Source: Nocardia camponoti (lineage in GTDB: Bacteria > Actinomycetota > Actinomycetes > Mycobacteriales > Mycobacteriaceae). Taken from it: a stretch of 64,000 nt of DNA. The stretch lies in the NCBI RefSeq assembly GCF_014646135.1, contig NZ_BMMW01000001.1, positions 513,570 to 577,569 on the forward strand. The letters are read 5' to 3'. Made by a program: the position numbers and the translations under genes. Positions 1 through 7,482 of the stretch are shown one piece after another; the first letter of the stretch is position 1, and the number at the start of each line of letters is the position of its first letter. A model generated the notes under the pieces. It was not told where the DNA came from and did no database searches. It saw only the letters and a list, made by a program, of their open reading frames with translations.

Positions 1-1790
1 GGCAGGTAGTGCTCGATCGCGTAGCTGGCGTTCGCGAGGACAGACGAAAGAATGCCTGGGTTCGATTCCGCCGGGGCGAACGCGCGCGCCATCGCCAAAT
101 AGCGGGTGGCGGCCAGTTCGCCGTCGCGCACCGCGTTCCACAGTGCCGACCAGATGAGCCCGCGGGCGAGCGGATCGACGACCTTGTCGAGCGAATCTTC
201 CACCGTCGCAAGTGAAGTCGGGTCGAGGCGCACCTTCGCGTACGTGAGGTCGCCGTCGTTAAGCAAGCGCAGCGGGGCCGACGGGAGCGTGACCGCCGTG
301 CGCTCGTCGGCGAGGTCGAGTTCAACGAACTCGCGGCGAACCAGGTCGCCCGCATCGTCAAAGTCGTAGAAACCAACGCCAATACGATGGGGGCGCGGAT
401 TGGTTTGCACGATCGCGTTGCCGTCGAACGAGATCGTCGACATGCCCGTGGTCTCCAACCAGGCGCGCGACCATTCCGCCAGGTCACGGCCCGATTCCGC
501 GCTCAACACCGCGAGCAGATCGGCGAGGGTCGTGTTGCCGTACGCGTGTTCCTGGAAGTAGCGGCGCGCGCCCGCGAAGAACGCGTCGCGCCCCACGTAC
601 GCGGCCAACTGCTTGAGCACGCTCGCACCCTTGGCATAGGTGATGCCGTCGAAGTTGAGTTTCGCCGCTTCCAAATCGACGATGTCAGCGACGATCGGGT
701 GCGTCGTCGGCAACTGATCCTGCAGGTACGCCCACGCTTTCCTGCGGTTCGCGAACGACACCCACGCATCGGTGAACTCCGTCGCTTCAGCGGCGGCGAG
801 TGCGCCCATGTAGTCGGCGAAGGACTCCTTGAGCCACAGGTCGTCCCACCACACCATCGTCACCAGATCGCCGAACCACATGTGCGCCATCTCGTGCAGG
901 ATCGTGTTGGCGCGGCCCTCGTACTGGGCGGCCGTCGCCGCACCACGGAACAGGTAGGCCTCGGTGAAGGTGACCAGTCCCGGGTTTTCCATCGCGCCGA
1001 GGTTGTATTCGGGAACGAAAACCTGGTCGTATTTGCCCCACGGGTAGGGGAAGCCGAAGTTGTCGGCGAAGAAGTCGAGGCCGTTCTTCGTCACGCTGAA
1101 CAGCGCGTCGGCGTCGAGATAAGGGGCGAGCGACGCCCGGCACAGCAGACCCAGGTCGACGCTGAGGTCGTCACGCGTCCAATGGGATTCGACTCGGTGG
1201 TACGGGCCAGCGACGATGGCGGTGATGTAGGTCGAAATCGGCAGGGTCGGGGCGAAGTCGACTGTCTCGGTGTCGCCAGTCACCGTCGCCGACAGTGCCG
1301 CGCGGTTCGACACCACCTGCCAGCCCTTCGGCGCGGTCACGCTAAAAGTGAAGGGCGCCTTCATTTCTGGCTGCTCGAAGCAGGCGAAGACGCGGCGCGC
1401 GTCGGCCGGTTCGTACTGGGTGTAGAGGTAGGTCGCGCCGTCGACGGGGTCGGTGAAGCGATGCAGGCCCTCACCGGAGCGGCTGTAGGCGGCGATCGCG
1501 TCGATGACGACGATGTTGTTTTCGGAAAGGCCCGCAAGACGGATACGCGCGCCGTCGTAGTCGACCGGGACTTCTTCGCCGTTGATGGTCACCGATCGCA
1601 CGTCGATGCCGATGAAGTCGAGCCAGGTGTCGGGGGTGCTCGCGGTGAATTCGACGGTGGTCTTCGTTGCGAAACCGGGCTGGTCGAGGTTGGGGGCTTC
1701 GCTCAGGTCCAGGTCAACGCGGTAATCGGCGACGGTGATCGCGGCCGACCGCGCTGCGGTCTCGGCGCGGGTGAGGTTGGCGGAAGGCAC
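1..1790 (-). CDS. pepN: Aminopeptidase N (M1 metallopeptidase), 3' end outside window
   Basis: Zinc aminopeptidase of the M1 family, a cytosolic enzyme that removes N-terminal residues from peptides. About 596 residues are visible of a family that usually runs to about 850, so the C-terminal ERAP1-like domain lies beyond the left edge. Seen in the translation: the exopeptidase signature GAMEN at about residue 265, and the zinc site HEMAH at residues 299-303 with the third ligand in WLKE at about residue 322 (HExxH-x18-E). The GTG at 1790 is chosen because the protein begins VPSANLTRAET, the usual M1 start in actinobacteria; no strong ribosome binding site precedes it. A long opposite-strand open frame over the same region is a GC-rich shadow. 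The gene is divergent from the molybdate operon. Confidence 0.95.
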   Translation of the reverse strand, partial: MPSANLTRAETAARSAAITVADYRVDLDLSEAPNLDQPGFATKTTVEFTASTPDTWLDFIGIDVRSVTINGEEVPVDYDGARIRLAGLSENNIVVIDAIAAYSRSGEGLHRFTDPVDGATYLYTQYEPADARRVFACFEQPEMKAPFTFSVTAPKGWQVVSNRAALSATVTGDTETVDFAPTLPISTYITAIVAGPYHRVESHWTRDDLSVDLGLLCRASLAPYLDADALFSVTKNGLDFFADNFGFPYPWGKYDQVFVPEYNLGAMENPGLVTFTEAYLFRGAATAAQYEGRANTILHEMAHMWFGDLVTMVWWDDLWLKESFADYMGALAAAEATEFTDAWVSFANRRKAWAYLQDQLPTTHPIVADIVDLEAAKLNFDGITYAKGASVLKQLAAYVGRDAFFAGARRYFQEHAYGNTTLADLLAVLSAESGRDLAEWSRAWLETTGMSTISFDGNAIVQTNPRPHRIGVGFYDFDDAGDLVRREFVELDLADERTAVTLPSAPLRLLNDGDLTYAKVRLDPTSLATVEDSLDKVVDPLARGLIWSALWNAVRDGELAATRYLAMARAFAPAESNPGILSSVLANASYAIEHYL

Positions 1791-1853
1791 GGTCCGATCT
1801 TGCCAGGAAGGGCGACTCGCCGACCAGCGCCCAGCGGTTAGGTCCGCCTGATG

Positions 1854-1926
1854 TGGCATAACGTGCACGTTCACGGCCTAACGGCTGAAATCGGCCGAGA
1901 TCGCGCGAATGTGCACGGAAATGCCA
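1854..1926. repeat. Dispersed palindromic element, copy A
   Basis: Imperfect inverted repeat: left arm 1854-1872 (TGGCATAACGTGCACGTTC), right arm 1907-1926. It lies in the divergent gap between pepN and the molybdate regulator. The same outer sequence, beginning TGGCATA and including GTGCACGTTC, recurs as an inverted repeat at 17061-17135. This is the only clear intergenic sequence family that I found twice in the window. Confidence 0.65.
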
Positions 1927-2038
1927 TTTCTCACGCCGACTCGCCCCCTTCCGGCGTGTCGCGATGGCGCAAGGTGGGCCGCAAGTGGTGCTGACAGATG
2001 CGGCGCGAGATTGTCTGTTGCTCCGCATCTGCGTCGGT

Positions 2039-2044
2039 TATCGT
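2039..2044 (+). promoter_or_regulatory. Candidate -10 box of a leaderless promoter for the mod operon
   Basis: TATCGT fits TANNNT and its last base is 7 nt before the GTG at 2051, so transcription probably starts at the start codon. No Shine-Dalgarno sequence precedes the GTG. No convincing -35 element is visible. Confidence 0.5.
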
Positions 2045-2050
2045 TAACTC

Positions 2051-2449
2051 GTGTCGTATTTGCGGATTAGCGAGGTCGCTGCCTTGATGGGTGTCAGCGA
2101 CGATACCGTTCGGCGGTACATCGACCAGGGCAAACTCACCGCCGTCCAGCTCGACAACGGGCGCAAAGGGGTCGACGGGCGCGAGCTCGCCGAATTCCTG
2201 CACAGCGGAGCCGACCGACCGGAAGTGCCAGCCACCGTCGCCACGTCGGCGCGCAACCGGATGAGCGGCATCGTCACGCGCATCGTCAAGGACACGGTGA
2301 TGGCGCAGGTCGAGATGCAGGCAGGGCCGTTTCGGCTGGTTTCGCTGATGAGCCGGGAATCGGTCGACGAGCTTGGGCTAGAGGTTGGCTCGCTGGCTGT
2401 CGCTTCGGTGAAATCGACACACGTCGTGGTTGATGTTCCCGAAAGTTGA
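2051..2449 (+). CDS. HTH-TOBE molybdate-responsive regulator (Mop-like)
   Basis: A 132-residue protein with two parts. Residues 1-55 form a MerR/excisionase-type winged helix (YLRISEVAALMGVSDDTVRR...) and residues about 67-130 form a single TOBE/Mop domain (RNRMSGIVTRIVKDTVMAQV...), the fold that binds molybdate or tungstate in ModE and ModC. Proteins of this architecture commonly lie in front of actinobacterial modABC. It probably senses cytosolic molybdate and controls the operon that it heads; this role is inferred from domains and context. The start is GTG 2051, with a -10 hexamer directly upstream. Its TGA overlaps the modA ATG (TGATG), so the two are translationally coupled. Confidence 0.85.
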   Translation: MSYLRISEVAALMGVSDDTVRRYIDQGKLTAVQLDNGRKGVDGRELAEFLHSGADRPEVPATVATSARNRMSGIVTRIVKDTVMAQVEMQAGPFRLVSLMSRESVDELGLEVGSLAVASVKSTHVVVDVPES

Positions 2450-3231
2450 TGAGAATGAACAAGATTCGTGCCCTGCCGGCGACCGCGCTCGCAAGCGTCG
2501 TCGCGCTCTCGCTCGTCGCGTGCGGCACCGACAAACCGGCTGACGCGGGGCAGATTAGCGGCACCGTCACCGTCCTGGCCGCCGCTTCGCTTACCGAAAC
2601 CTTCACCCAACTGGGCAAACAGTTCGAAGCCGCGCATCCGGGCGTCAAGGTCGCCTACAGCTTCGGGGCCAGTTCCGCGCTCGCCGAACAGATCAAACAG
2701 GGCGCGCCCGCCGACGTCTTCGCTTCGGCAGCACCGAAAAACATGCAGCAGGTCGTCGACGCTGGCGACGTCACCGCAACGCCATCGGTCTTCGTGCGCA
2801 ATCGGCTCGAAATCGCTGTTCCCGCAGGCAATCCCGGCCACATCACCGGCCTCGCCGACTTTGGCAAGTCCGAACCGAAGATCGCGCTCTGCGCCGAGCA
2901 GGTGCCCTGCGGTGCGGCGGCGAAGACGGTGTTCGAGAAGGCCGGCGTCACGCCCAAGCCCGACACCCGCGAAGCCGACGTGAAAGCGGTGCTCACGAAG
3001 GTCACCTTGGGGGAAGTTGACGCTGCCCTGGTTTACCGTACGGATGTGAACGCGGCAGGCAAGAAGGTCGAGGGGATCGAATTCCCCGAAGCGGATAAGG
3101 CGGTCAACGAGTACCCGATCGCGCCACTTGCCAAGGCGCGCAACGCAACCGCCGCTGCCTTGTTTGTTGATTTTGTGCGCTCGGAGCAGGCTAAGCAGGT
3201 CTTCGCCAAGGCAGGATTCGATACCAAGTGA
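2449..3231 (+). CDS. modA: Molybdate ABC transporter substrate-binding lipoprotein
   Basis: Periplasmic-type binding protein for molybdate/tungstate, about 260 residues as usual for ModA. A lipoprotein signal with lipobox LVAC ends about residue 24, followed by the ModA signatures TVLAAASLTETF and SFGASSALAEQIKQGAPADVF. It hands the oxyanion to ModB/ModC for molybdenum cofactor synthesis. ATG 2449 overlaps the regulator stop; TTG 2446 and ATG 2455 are alternatives in the same frame. The TGA overlaps the modB GTG by 4 bp, so all four genes of this operon are coupled. Confidence 0.95.
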   Translation: MRMNKIRALPATALASVVALSLVACGTDKPADAGQISGTVTVLAAASLTETFTQLGKQFEAAHPGVKVAYSFGASSALAEQIKQGAPADVFASAAPKNMQQVVDAGDVTATPSVFVRNRLEIAVPAGNPGHITGLADFGKSEPKIALCAEQVPCGAAAKTVFEKAGVTPKPDTREADVKAVLTKVTLGEVDAALVYRTDVNAAGKKVEGIEFPEADKAVNEYPIAPLAKARNATAAALFVDFVRSEQAKQVFAKAGFDTK

Positions 3232-4040
3232 CCACGCGCGCACGCCGACGGGCGGTTCGGGGACGGCAACCGCTGATCCTGGTGCTGCCCGCGGTGTGCG
3301 CGTTGATTTTTCTGGTCTTGCCGCTCGTCGGGCTGCTAGTGCGGGCACCGTGGGCGAGTCTGCCTGAGCGGCTGATGAGCCCGGGAGTTGGTGAGGCACT
3401 TCGCCTTTCGCTAGTGTGCGCGACATCAGCAACGGTCATTTGTCTCGTGCTTGGTATTCCGTTGGCGTGGTTGTTGGCGCGGTCGAAGGTGCCGGGGCTT
3501 GGGTTGTTACGCGCGCTTGTCACGGTTCCGCTCGTGTTGCCGCCCGTTGTCGGGGGCGTCGCGTTGCTGCTCGTGCTCGGTCGACGTGGACTTGTTGGGC
3601 GGTATCTCGACGCGTGGTTTGGGATTTCGCTGCCGTTCACGACGGTGGCGGTGATCATTGCCGAAGCGTTCGTCGCGATGCCGTTTTTGGTGATCGCGGT
3701 CGAGGGGGCGTTGCGCGGCACCGACATTCGGTACGACGAAGCGGCCGCGACGCTCGGCGCTTCGCGGTGGACCACCTTTCGGCGCGTGACATTGCCGTCG
3801 ATTTTGCCGGGTGTCGTCGCGGGGACGGTCTTGTGTTGGGCGCGTGCGCTTGGCGAATTCGGCGCGACGATCACCTTCGCGGGCAGCTTCCCCGGGACAA
3901 CGACGACGATGCCGTTGGCGGTGTATTTGGCGTTGGAAACCGACCCGGCCGACGCGATCGTGTTGAGTTTGGTGCTGCTTGCGGTGTCGGTTGGCGTGCT
4001 GGCGGCGTTGCGGGATAAATGGGTGCGGGGGCCGATGTGA
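3228..4040 (+). CDS. modB: Molybdate ABC transporter permease
   Basis: Membrane permease of the molybdate importer, 270 residues, with about five or six hydrophobic helices. The EAA loop that contacts the ATPase is visible around YDEAAATLGASRWTTFRRVTL, with the ModB-type ending GEFGATITFAGSFPGTTTTMP. It starts with GTG 3228 overlapping the modA stop (GTGA) and ends with TGA 4038-4040, overlapping the preferred modC start. Confidence 0.95.
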   Translation: MTTRARRRAVRGRQPLILVLPAVCALIFLVLPLVGLLVRAPWASLPERLMSPGVGEALRLSLVCATSATVICLVLGIPLAWLLARSKVPGLGLLRALVTVPLVLPPVVGGVALLLVLGRRGLVGRYLDAWFGISLPFTTVAVIIAEAFVAMPFLVIAVEGALRGTDIRYDEAAATLGASRWTTFRRVTLPSILPGVVAGTVLCWARALGEFGATITFAGSFPGTTTTMPLAVYLALETDPADAIVLSLVLLAVSVGVLAALRDKWVRGPM

Positions 4041-5302
4041 GCATCGATGCGCTGCTGCGCGTTTCGCGGGGAAGATTCAACCTTGACCTCCCGCTTTCGG
4101 TTGAGCCCGGGGAAGTTGTTGCGCTGCTTGGGCCTAACGGGGCAGGGAAGTCGACGGCATTGCGCGCGCTTGCCGGGCTAACGCCGCTGACGGACGGGCA
4201 TTTGCGGGTAGGGAACCGGGATGGCGTGCGGAAACCTGCGGGCAGCCGGGATGAGGCCGTCACAAACGACGCGGGTCGCACGCGCCAGTTGTCCGACGGC
4301 GAGCCGGACGTTGCCGCACCTGACCGAACGTCGAGTTGGGGTGCGGAAAACTCTGTCGTCGCGCGGAATGGTCGTGCCGGTGCCTGGGATACGTCGGTCG
4401 ACAGCTCCGAAGGCGCGGCGCCTTTGCACACTGTCGACTGGGACGTGCCGCCCGGGATTTTTGTCGCGCCCGAGGATCGCTCGGTTGGGGTGGTGTTCCA
4501 GGACTATCTGCTTTTCGCCCACATGAGCGCGCTGGAGAATGTGGCGTTTGGGCCGCGCGCGCGGGGCGTGGGGCGGCGGGAGGCGCGTGCGTTGGCCGCA
4601 TCGTGGCTTGAGCGGGTCGGGCTCGGGGACGAACTGTCGCGCAAACCGAGGCAGCTGTCGGGTGGGCAGGCGCAGCGTGTCGCGTTGGCGCGCGCGCTGG
4701 CGACCGACCCTGAGCTGCTGCTCCTCGATGAACCACTCGCCGCGCTGGACGCGGGCACCCGCCTGCATGTGCGGGCTGAGCTGGGTAAACACCTGCGGGA
4801 GTACGGCGGGCACACGGTGTTGGTGACCCACGACCCGCTCGATGCGATGGTGCTCGCCGACCGTCTCGTGATCCTGGAAAACGGGAAAGTAGTCCAGGAG
4901 GGCGCTCCGGCCGAGGTGGCACGGCACCCGCGCACCGATTACGTTGCCGACTTGGTTGGCTTGAATTTGTATCGCGGGGCAGCCCGCGACACCACCGTCG
5001 AATTGTCACGTGGCGGAACCCTTTTCATCGCCGAACCGGCTGCGGGCGCGGTGTATGCGACCTTCGCGCCGAACGCGGTCGGGTTGTATCTCGAACGACC
5101 CGAAGGCAGTCCGCGCAATACCTGGGAAACCACGGTGGTTGGGATGGAAACGCACGCGCACACCACGCGCGTGCGCTTGGACGGCACGCCACCGGTTTTG
5201 GCCGAGGTGACCCCAGCGACGGTGGCCGACCTGCGCTTAACGCCCGGCATGAAGGTATGGGCGACGGTGAAAGCGACGGAAATCCGGGCTTACCCGGCGT
5301 AG
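4037..5302 (+). CDS. modC: Molybdate ABC transporter ATPase with an extra ~70-residue insert
   Basis: ATP-binding subunit of the molybdate importer. Visible motifs, numbered from GTG 4037: Walker A GPNGAGKST (about 32-40), Q-loop VVFQDYLLF (about 152-160), signature LSGGQAQRVALARAL, Walker B LLLLDEPLAALD, H-loop VTHD, and a C-terminal TOBE-like domain. The oddity is a hydrophilic segment of about 70 residues (63-133, bases about 4223-4435) between the strand after Walker A and the FVAPEDRSVGVVFQD stretch. ModC proteins I know go almost directly from one to the other. The protein is therefore about 421 residues rather than about 350. GTG 4037 gives a GTGA overlap with modB; ATG 4019 is an in-frame alternative. 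Confidence 0.92.
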   Translation: MSIDALLRVSRGRFNLDLPLSVEPGEVVALLGPNGAGKSTALRALAGLTPLTDGHLRVGNRDGVRKPAGSRDEAVTNDAGRTRQLSDGEPDVAAPDRTSSWGAENSVVARNGRAGAWDTSVDSSEGAAPLHTVDWDVPPGIFVAPEDRSVGVVFQDYLLFAHMSALENVAFGPRARGVGRREARALAASWLERVGLGDELSRKPRQLSGGQAQRVALARALATDPELLLLDEPLAALDAGTRLHVRAELGKHLREYGGHTVLVTHDPLDAMVLADRLVILENGKVVQEGAPAEVARHPRTDYVADLVGLNLYRGAARDTTVELSRGGTLFIAEPAAGAVYATFAPNAVGLYLERPEGSPRNTWETTVVGMETHAHTTRVRLDGTPPVLAEVTPATVADLRLTPGMKVWATVKATEIRAYPA

Positions 5303-5305
5303 AGA

Positions 5306-5376
5306 TTCAAGATCAACACGCTGCTATGGCGGCGTTTCGCGAGTGGCATTCGCCACCAGAGCGTGTTGATCTTGAA
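5306..5376. repeat. Long inverted repeat after modC (17-bp perfect arms)
   Basis: Left arm 5306-5322 and right arm 5360-5376 are perfectly complementary (17 bp, TTCAAGATCAACACGCT and its complement). A shorter inner stem pairs 5327-5331 with 5351-5355. It begins 4 nt after the modC stop. No U tract follows, so it may be an intrinsic terminator of the non-canonical actinobacterial kind, an mRNA-stabilising structure, or a mobile palindrome. Confidence 0.8.
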
Positions 5377-5396
5377 AAACACCGAACTGGTCGCGC

Positions 5397-5457
5397 GCCC
5401 ACCAGGCGCTCAGGGATTTTTTCTCTCGACGTTTGTTTACCTGAGAGCCTGGTGGGC
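5397..5457. repeat. Second long inverted repeat (18-bp arms, one mismatch)
   Basis: Left arm 5397-5414 (GCCCACCAGGCGCTCAGG) pairs with 5440-5457 with a single mismatch. The loop is T-rich, including six T at 5416-5421, unlike the rest of the window. It lies 20 bp after the previous inverted repeat. Confidence 0.75.
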
Positions 5458-5460
5458 AAC

Positions 5461-5493
5461 CGTCCAACTCGCGCATGAACGGGCCATTGGACG
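5461..5493. repeat. Third inverted repeat in the same gap
   Basis: CGTCCAA at 5461-5467 pairs perfectly with TTGGACG at 5487-5493. It starts 3 nt after the second inverted repeat. Together the three occupy most of the gap between modC and the next gene. A 7-bp stem alone is weak evidence; its position in the series is why it is listed. Confidence 0.45.
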
Positions 5494-5535
5494 TGTCGGC
5501 GATGAAAAACGAGCCCGTGCGGCGTCTAATCCGGT

Positions 5536-6090
5536 ATGCGCACACTTGTCTATGGGTTCAGCGTCTCGGTGGACGGGTTCATTAACGACCAGGTCGGGAG
5601 TATCGACTGGACCGAACCCGACGATGAACTCCACCAGTTTCACAACGACCGCTACCGCGAGATTGAGGTCTCGCTCCACGGGCGACGCCTCTATGAGCTG
5701 ATGGCCGACTACTGGCCTACCGTGCCCGATGACGCGCCGCCCATCATGCGCGAATTCGGGGAGCTGTGGACGGCCAAGCCCAAAGTGGTGTTCTCGCGGA
5801 CGCTGCCCGAAGTCGGGTGGAATAGCAGGCTCGTCCGGGACAACGCCGTCGACGAAGTGCGCAAACTGAAAGAGGAAGGGGACGGGATCATCGAGATTGG
5901 CGGCGCTGATCTCGCCGCCTCGATCCTGCCGTCTGGCCTCGTTGATGAGTTCCAACTGTTCACCGCGCCGATCATCCTCGGTGGCGGCACGCCGATGTTC
6001 CCGCCGCTCGGCGAGCGAATCCCGTTGCGGCTCATCGAGACTCGTCACTTCAAGACGGTCGTGATGACGCGCTACGCCGTCGAGCGGTGA
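5536..6090 (+). CDS. Dihydrofolate reductase family protein (RibD C-terminal domain)
   Basis: A 184-residue protein of the RibD_C/DHFR fold, like YyaP/YwjB. The N-terminal strand and glycine turn (LVYGFSVSVDGFI) and the C-terminal GGADLAASILPSGLVDEFQLFTAPIILGGGTPMF are characteristic and form the nicotinamide cofactor site. These stand-alone proteins are predicted NADPH-dependent reductases, but their substrates are generally unknown, and it should not be read as the folate-pathway DHFR. Start ATG 5536 has no clear ribosome binding site. The gene converges on the LLM monooxygenase gene across a strong stem-loop. Confidence 0.85.
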   Translation: MRTLVYGFSVSVDGFINDQVGSIDWTEPDDELHQFHNDRYREIEVSLHGRRLYELMADYWPTVPDDAPPIMREFGELWTAKPKVVFSRTLPEVGWNSRLVRDNAVDEVRKLKEEGDGIIEIGGADLAASILPSGLVDEFQLFTAPIILGGGTPMFPPLGERIPLRLIETRHFKTVVMTRYAVER

Positions 6091-6123
6091 ACGGGTGTGG
6101 AGCCGACAGACTCCACACCCGTT
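6090..6123. terminator. Bidirectional stem-loop between convergent genes
   Basis: AACGGGTGTGGAG at 6090-6102 pairs perfectly with 6111-6123, leaving an 8-nt loop. It lies between the stops of the RibD-like gene (+) and the monooxygenase gene (-). There is a short TTT on the plus side. Confidence 0.8.
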
Positions 6124-6125
6124 TC

Positions 6126-7475
6126 TTACACCCGCACCGGAGCCGGCGCGGCGGCGAGACCCAGGTTGTCGCGCAACGTCGTCCCCGTGTACTCGGTGCG
6201 CACAACGCCGCGGTCCTGCAACAACGGAACTACCTTGTCGACGAACTCATCCAAGCCGGTCGGCACCAAATGCGAACCGAGGATGAACCCGTCGGACCCG
6301 TTGTGCTGCACGAACGTGTCGATCTGCTCGGCCACCTGGGCGGGTGTGCCGACCAGTGGGCCGCGTTCGAACTGGTCGATCACGACCTCACGCAGCGACA
6401 ACTTCTTCGCCTCGCTCACCTCACGCAGGCGCTTCACCGTCGCGAACCGGTCCTGGTGAATGAACGCGCGACCCTGGATGATCGGCGGCGCTTCCGGGTC
6501 TGGCTCGATATCGGGAACCGGGCCGTCGGGGTCGTATGCCGACAGGTCGCGGTTGTAAATCTGTTCAAGCAAGATCAGCGCGGTCTGGCCAGTGACCTGC
6601 TCGTGCAGGATCGCCCGATGCTTTTCCGCCGCGTCGGCAGCGCTGTCGCCGAGCACGAAACTCGCCGACGGCAGAATCTTGATGTCGTCAGCCGAGCGGC
6701 CCGCTTTCACCGCGCGCGCCTTCACATCGCGATAGAAATCGGCCGCTTCGGGCAGTTTGCCGAACGGGGAGAAGATCGCGTCGGCGTTAGCGGCGGCGAA
6801 GTCGCGACCCTGCGGCGACACCCCCGCCTGCAGCACAACCGGCCGACCCTGCGGGCTGCGCGGGACGGTGAAGCGACCGTGAATGTCGAATTGTGCTCCG
6901 CTGATGGCGAATTCGCCCGCGTTGCCCCGGGCGAGGAACCTGCCTGACTCCTTATCAGCGACCACATCGTCGACGCCCCACGAATCCCACAGTGCGCGAA
7001 CAGCATTCAACGTCTCTTCGGCGCGCACATAGCGGTCGGCTGGGTCGAGGAACCCGCCGCGACGGAAATTGCCACCGGTGAACGCGTCGAACGACGTCAC
7101 CACATTCCAGGCAGCCCGACCACCCGACAGGTGATCGAGGCTCGCGAACTTGCGCGCCAGCTCGTACGGCTCGTTGAAGGTGGCGTTGATCGTGCCAGCC
7201 AACCCGAGGTGTTCGGTGACGGCGGCGAGCGACGCGAGGACGGTGAAGGTGTCGGGGCGACCGATGATGTCCTGGTCAAACACCTCGCCTGCGCGTTCAC
7301 GCAGCGCGAGCCCTTCGGCGAGGAAGAAGAAGTCGAAGAACCCGCGTTCGGCGGTGCGCGCGGTGTGTTCGAAACTGCTGAAGGCGATCTGGCTGCCAGC
7401 TTCGGGATGCCACCACGCGGTGTGATGGTTGACGCCGCCAAGGTAGGCGCCGAGGATGACCTGTTTACGACTCAT
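6126..7475 (-). CDS. FMN-dependent LLM-class monooxygenase (NtaA/SnaA/DszA-like)
   Basis: About 449 residues, a length typical of the NtaA/SnaA/SoxA(DszA)/MoxC family of two-component, FMNH2-using monooxygenases. Family features: the start MSRKQVILGAYLGGVNHHTAWW, GRAAWNVVTSFDAF, the RYVRAEETLNAVRALWDSW segment, and PQGRPVVLQAGVSPQGRDFA. Such enzymes oxidise organosulfur compounds, aminopolycarboxylates or related substrates using flavin from a separate reductase; the substrate cannot be read from the sequence. ATG 7475 has GAGG 5-8 nt upstream; an in-frame extension to 7775 overlaps the preceding gene and is rejected. It lies 7 nt after the next LLM gene, probably in one operon with it. Confidence 0.9.
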   Translation of the reverse strand: MSRKQVILGAYLGGVNHHTAWWHPEAGSQIAFSSFEHTARTAERGFFDFFFLAEGLALRERAGEVFDQDIIGRPDTFTVLASLAAVTEHLGLAGTINATFNEPYELARKFASLDHLSGGRAAWNVVTSFDAFTGGNFRRGGFLDPADRYVRAEETLNAVRALWDSWGVDDVVADKESGRFLARGNAGEFAISGAQFDIHGRFTVPRSPQGRPVVLQAGVSPQGRDFAAANADAIFSPFGKLPEAADFYRDVKARAVKAGRSADDIKILPSASFVLGDSAADAAEKHRAILHEQVTGQTALILLEQIYNRDLSAYDPDGPVPDIEPDPEAPPIIQGRAFIHQDRFATVKRLREVSEAKKLSLREVVIDQFERGPLVGTPAQVAEQIDTFVQHNGSDGFILGSHLVPTGLDEFVDKVVPLLQDRGVVRTEYTGTTLRDNLGLAAAPAPVRV

Positions 7476-7482
7476 AGTGACC

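Noticed and set aside
387..1841. 484-codon open frame on the plus strand
   Set aside because: Opposite-strand shadow of pepN. Its translation is Arg/Val/Gly-rich with no family features, while the minus strand encodes intact M1 peptidase motifs.
2044..3432. 462-codon open frame on the minus strand
   Set aside because: Shadow of the HTH-TOBE regulator and modA, crossing three genuine plus-strand genes.
5303..5535. Integron attC or CRISPR array, because of repeated stems
   Set aside because: The three stems have different sequences, no GTTRRRY-type ends and no spacer-repeat pattern.
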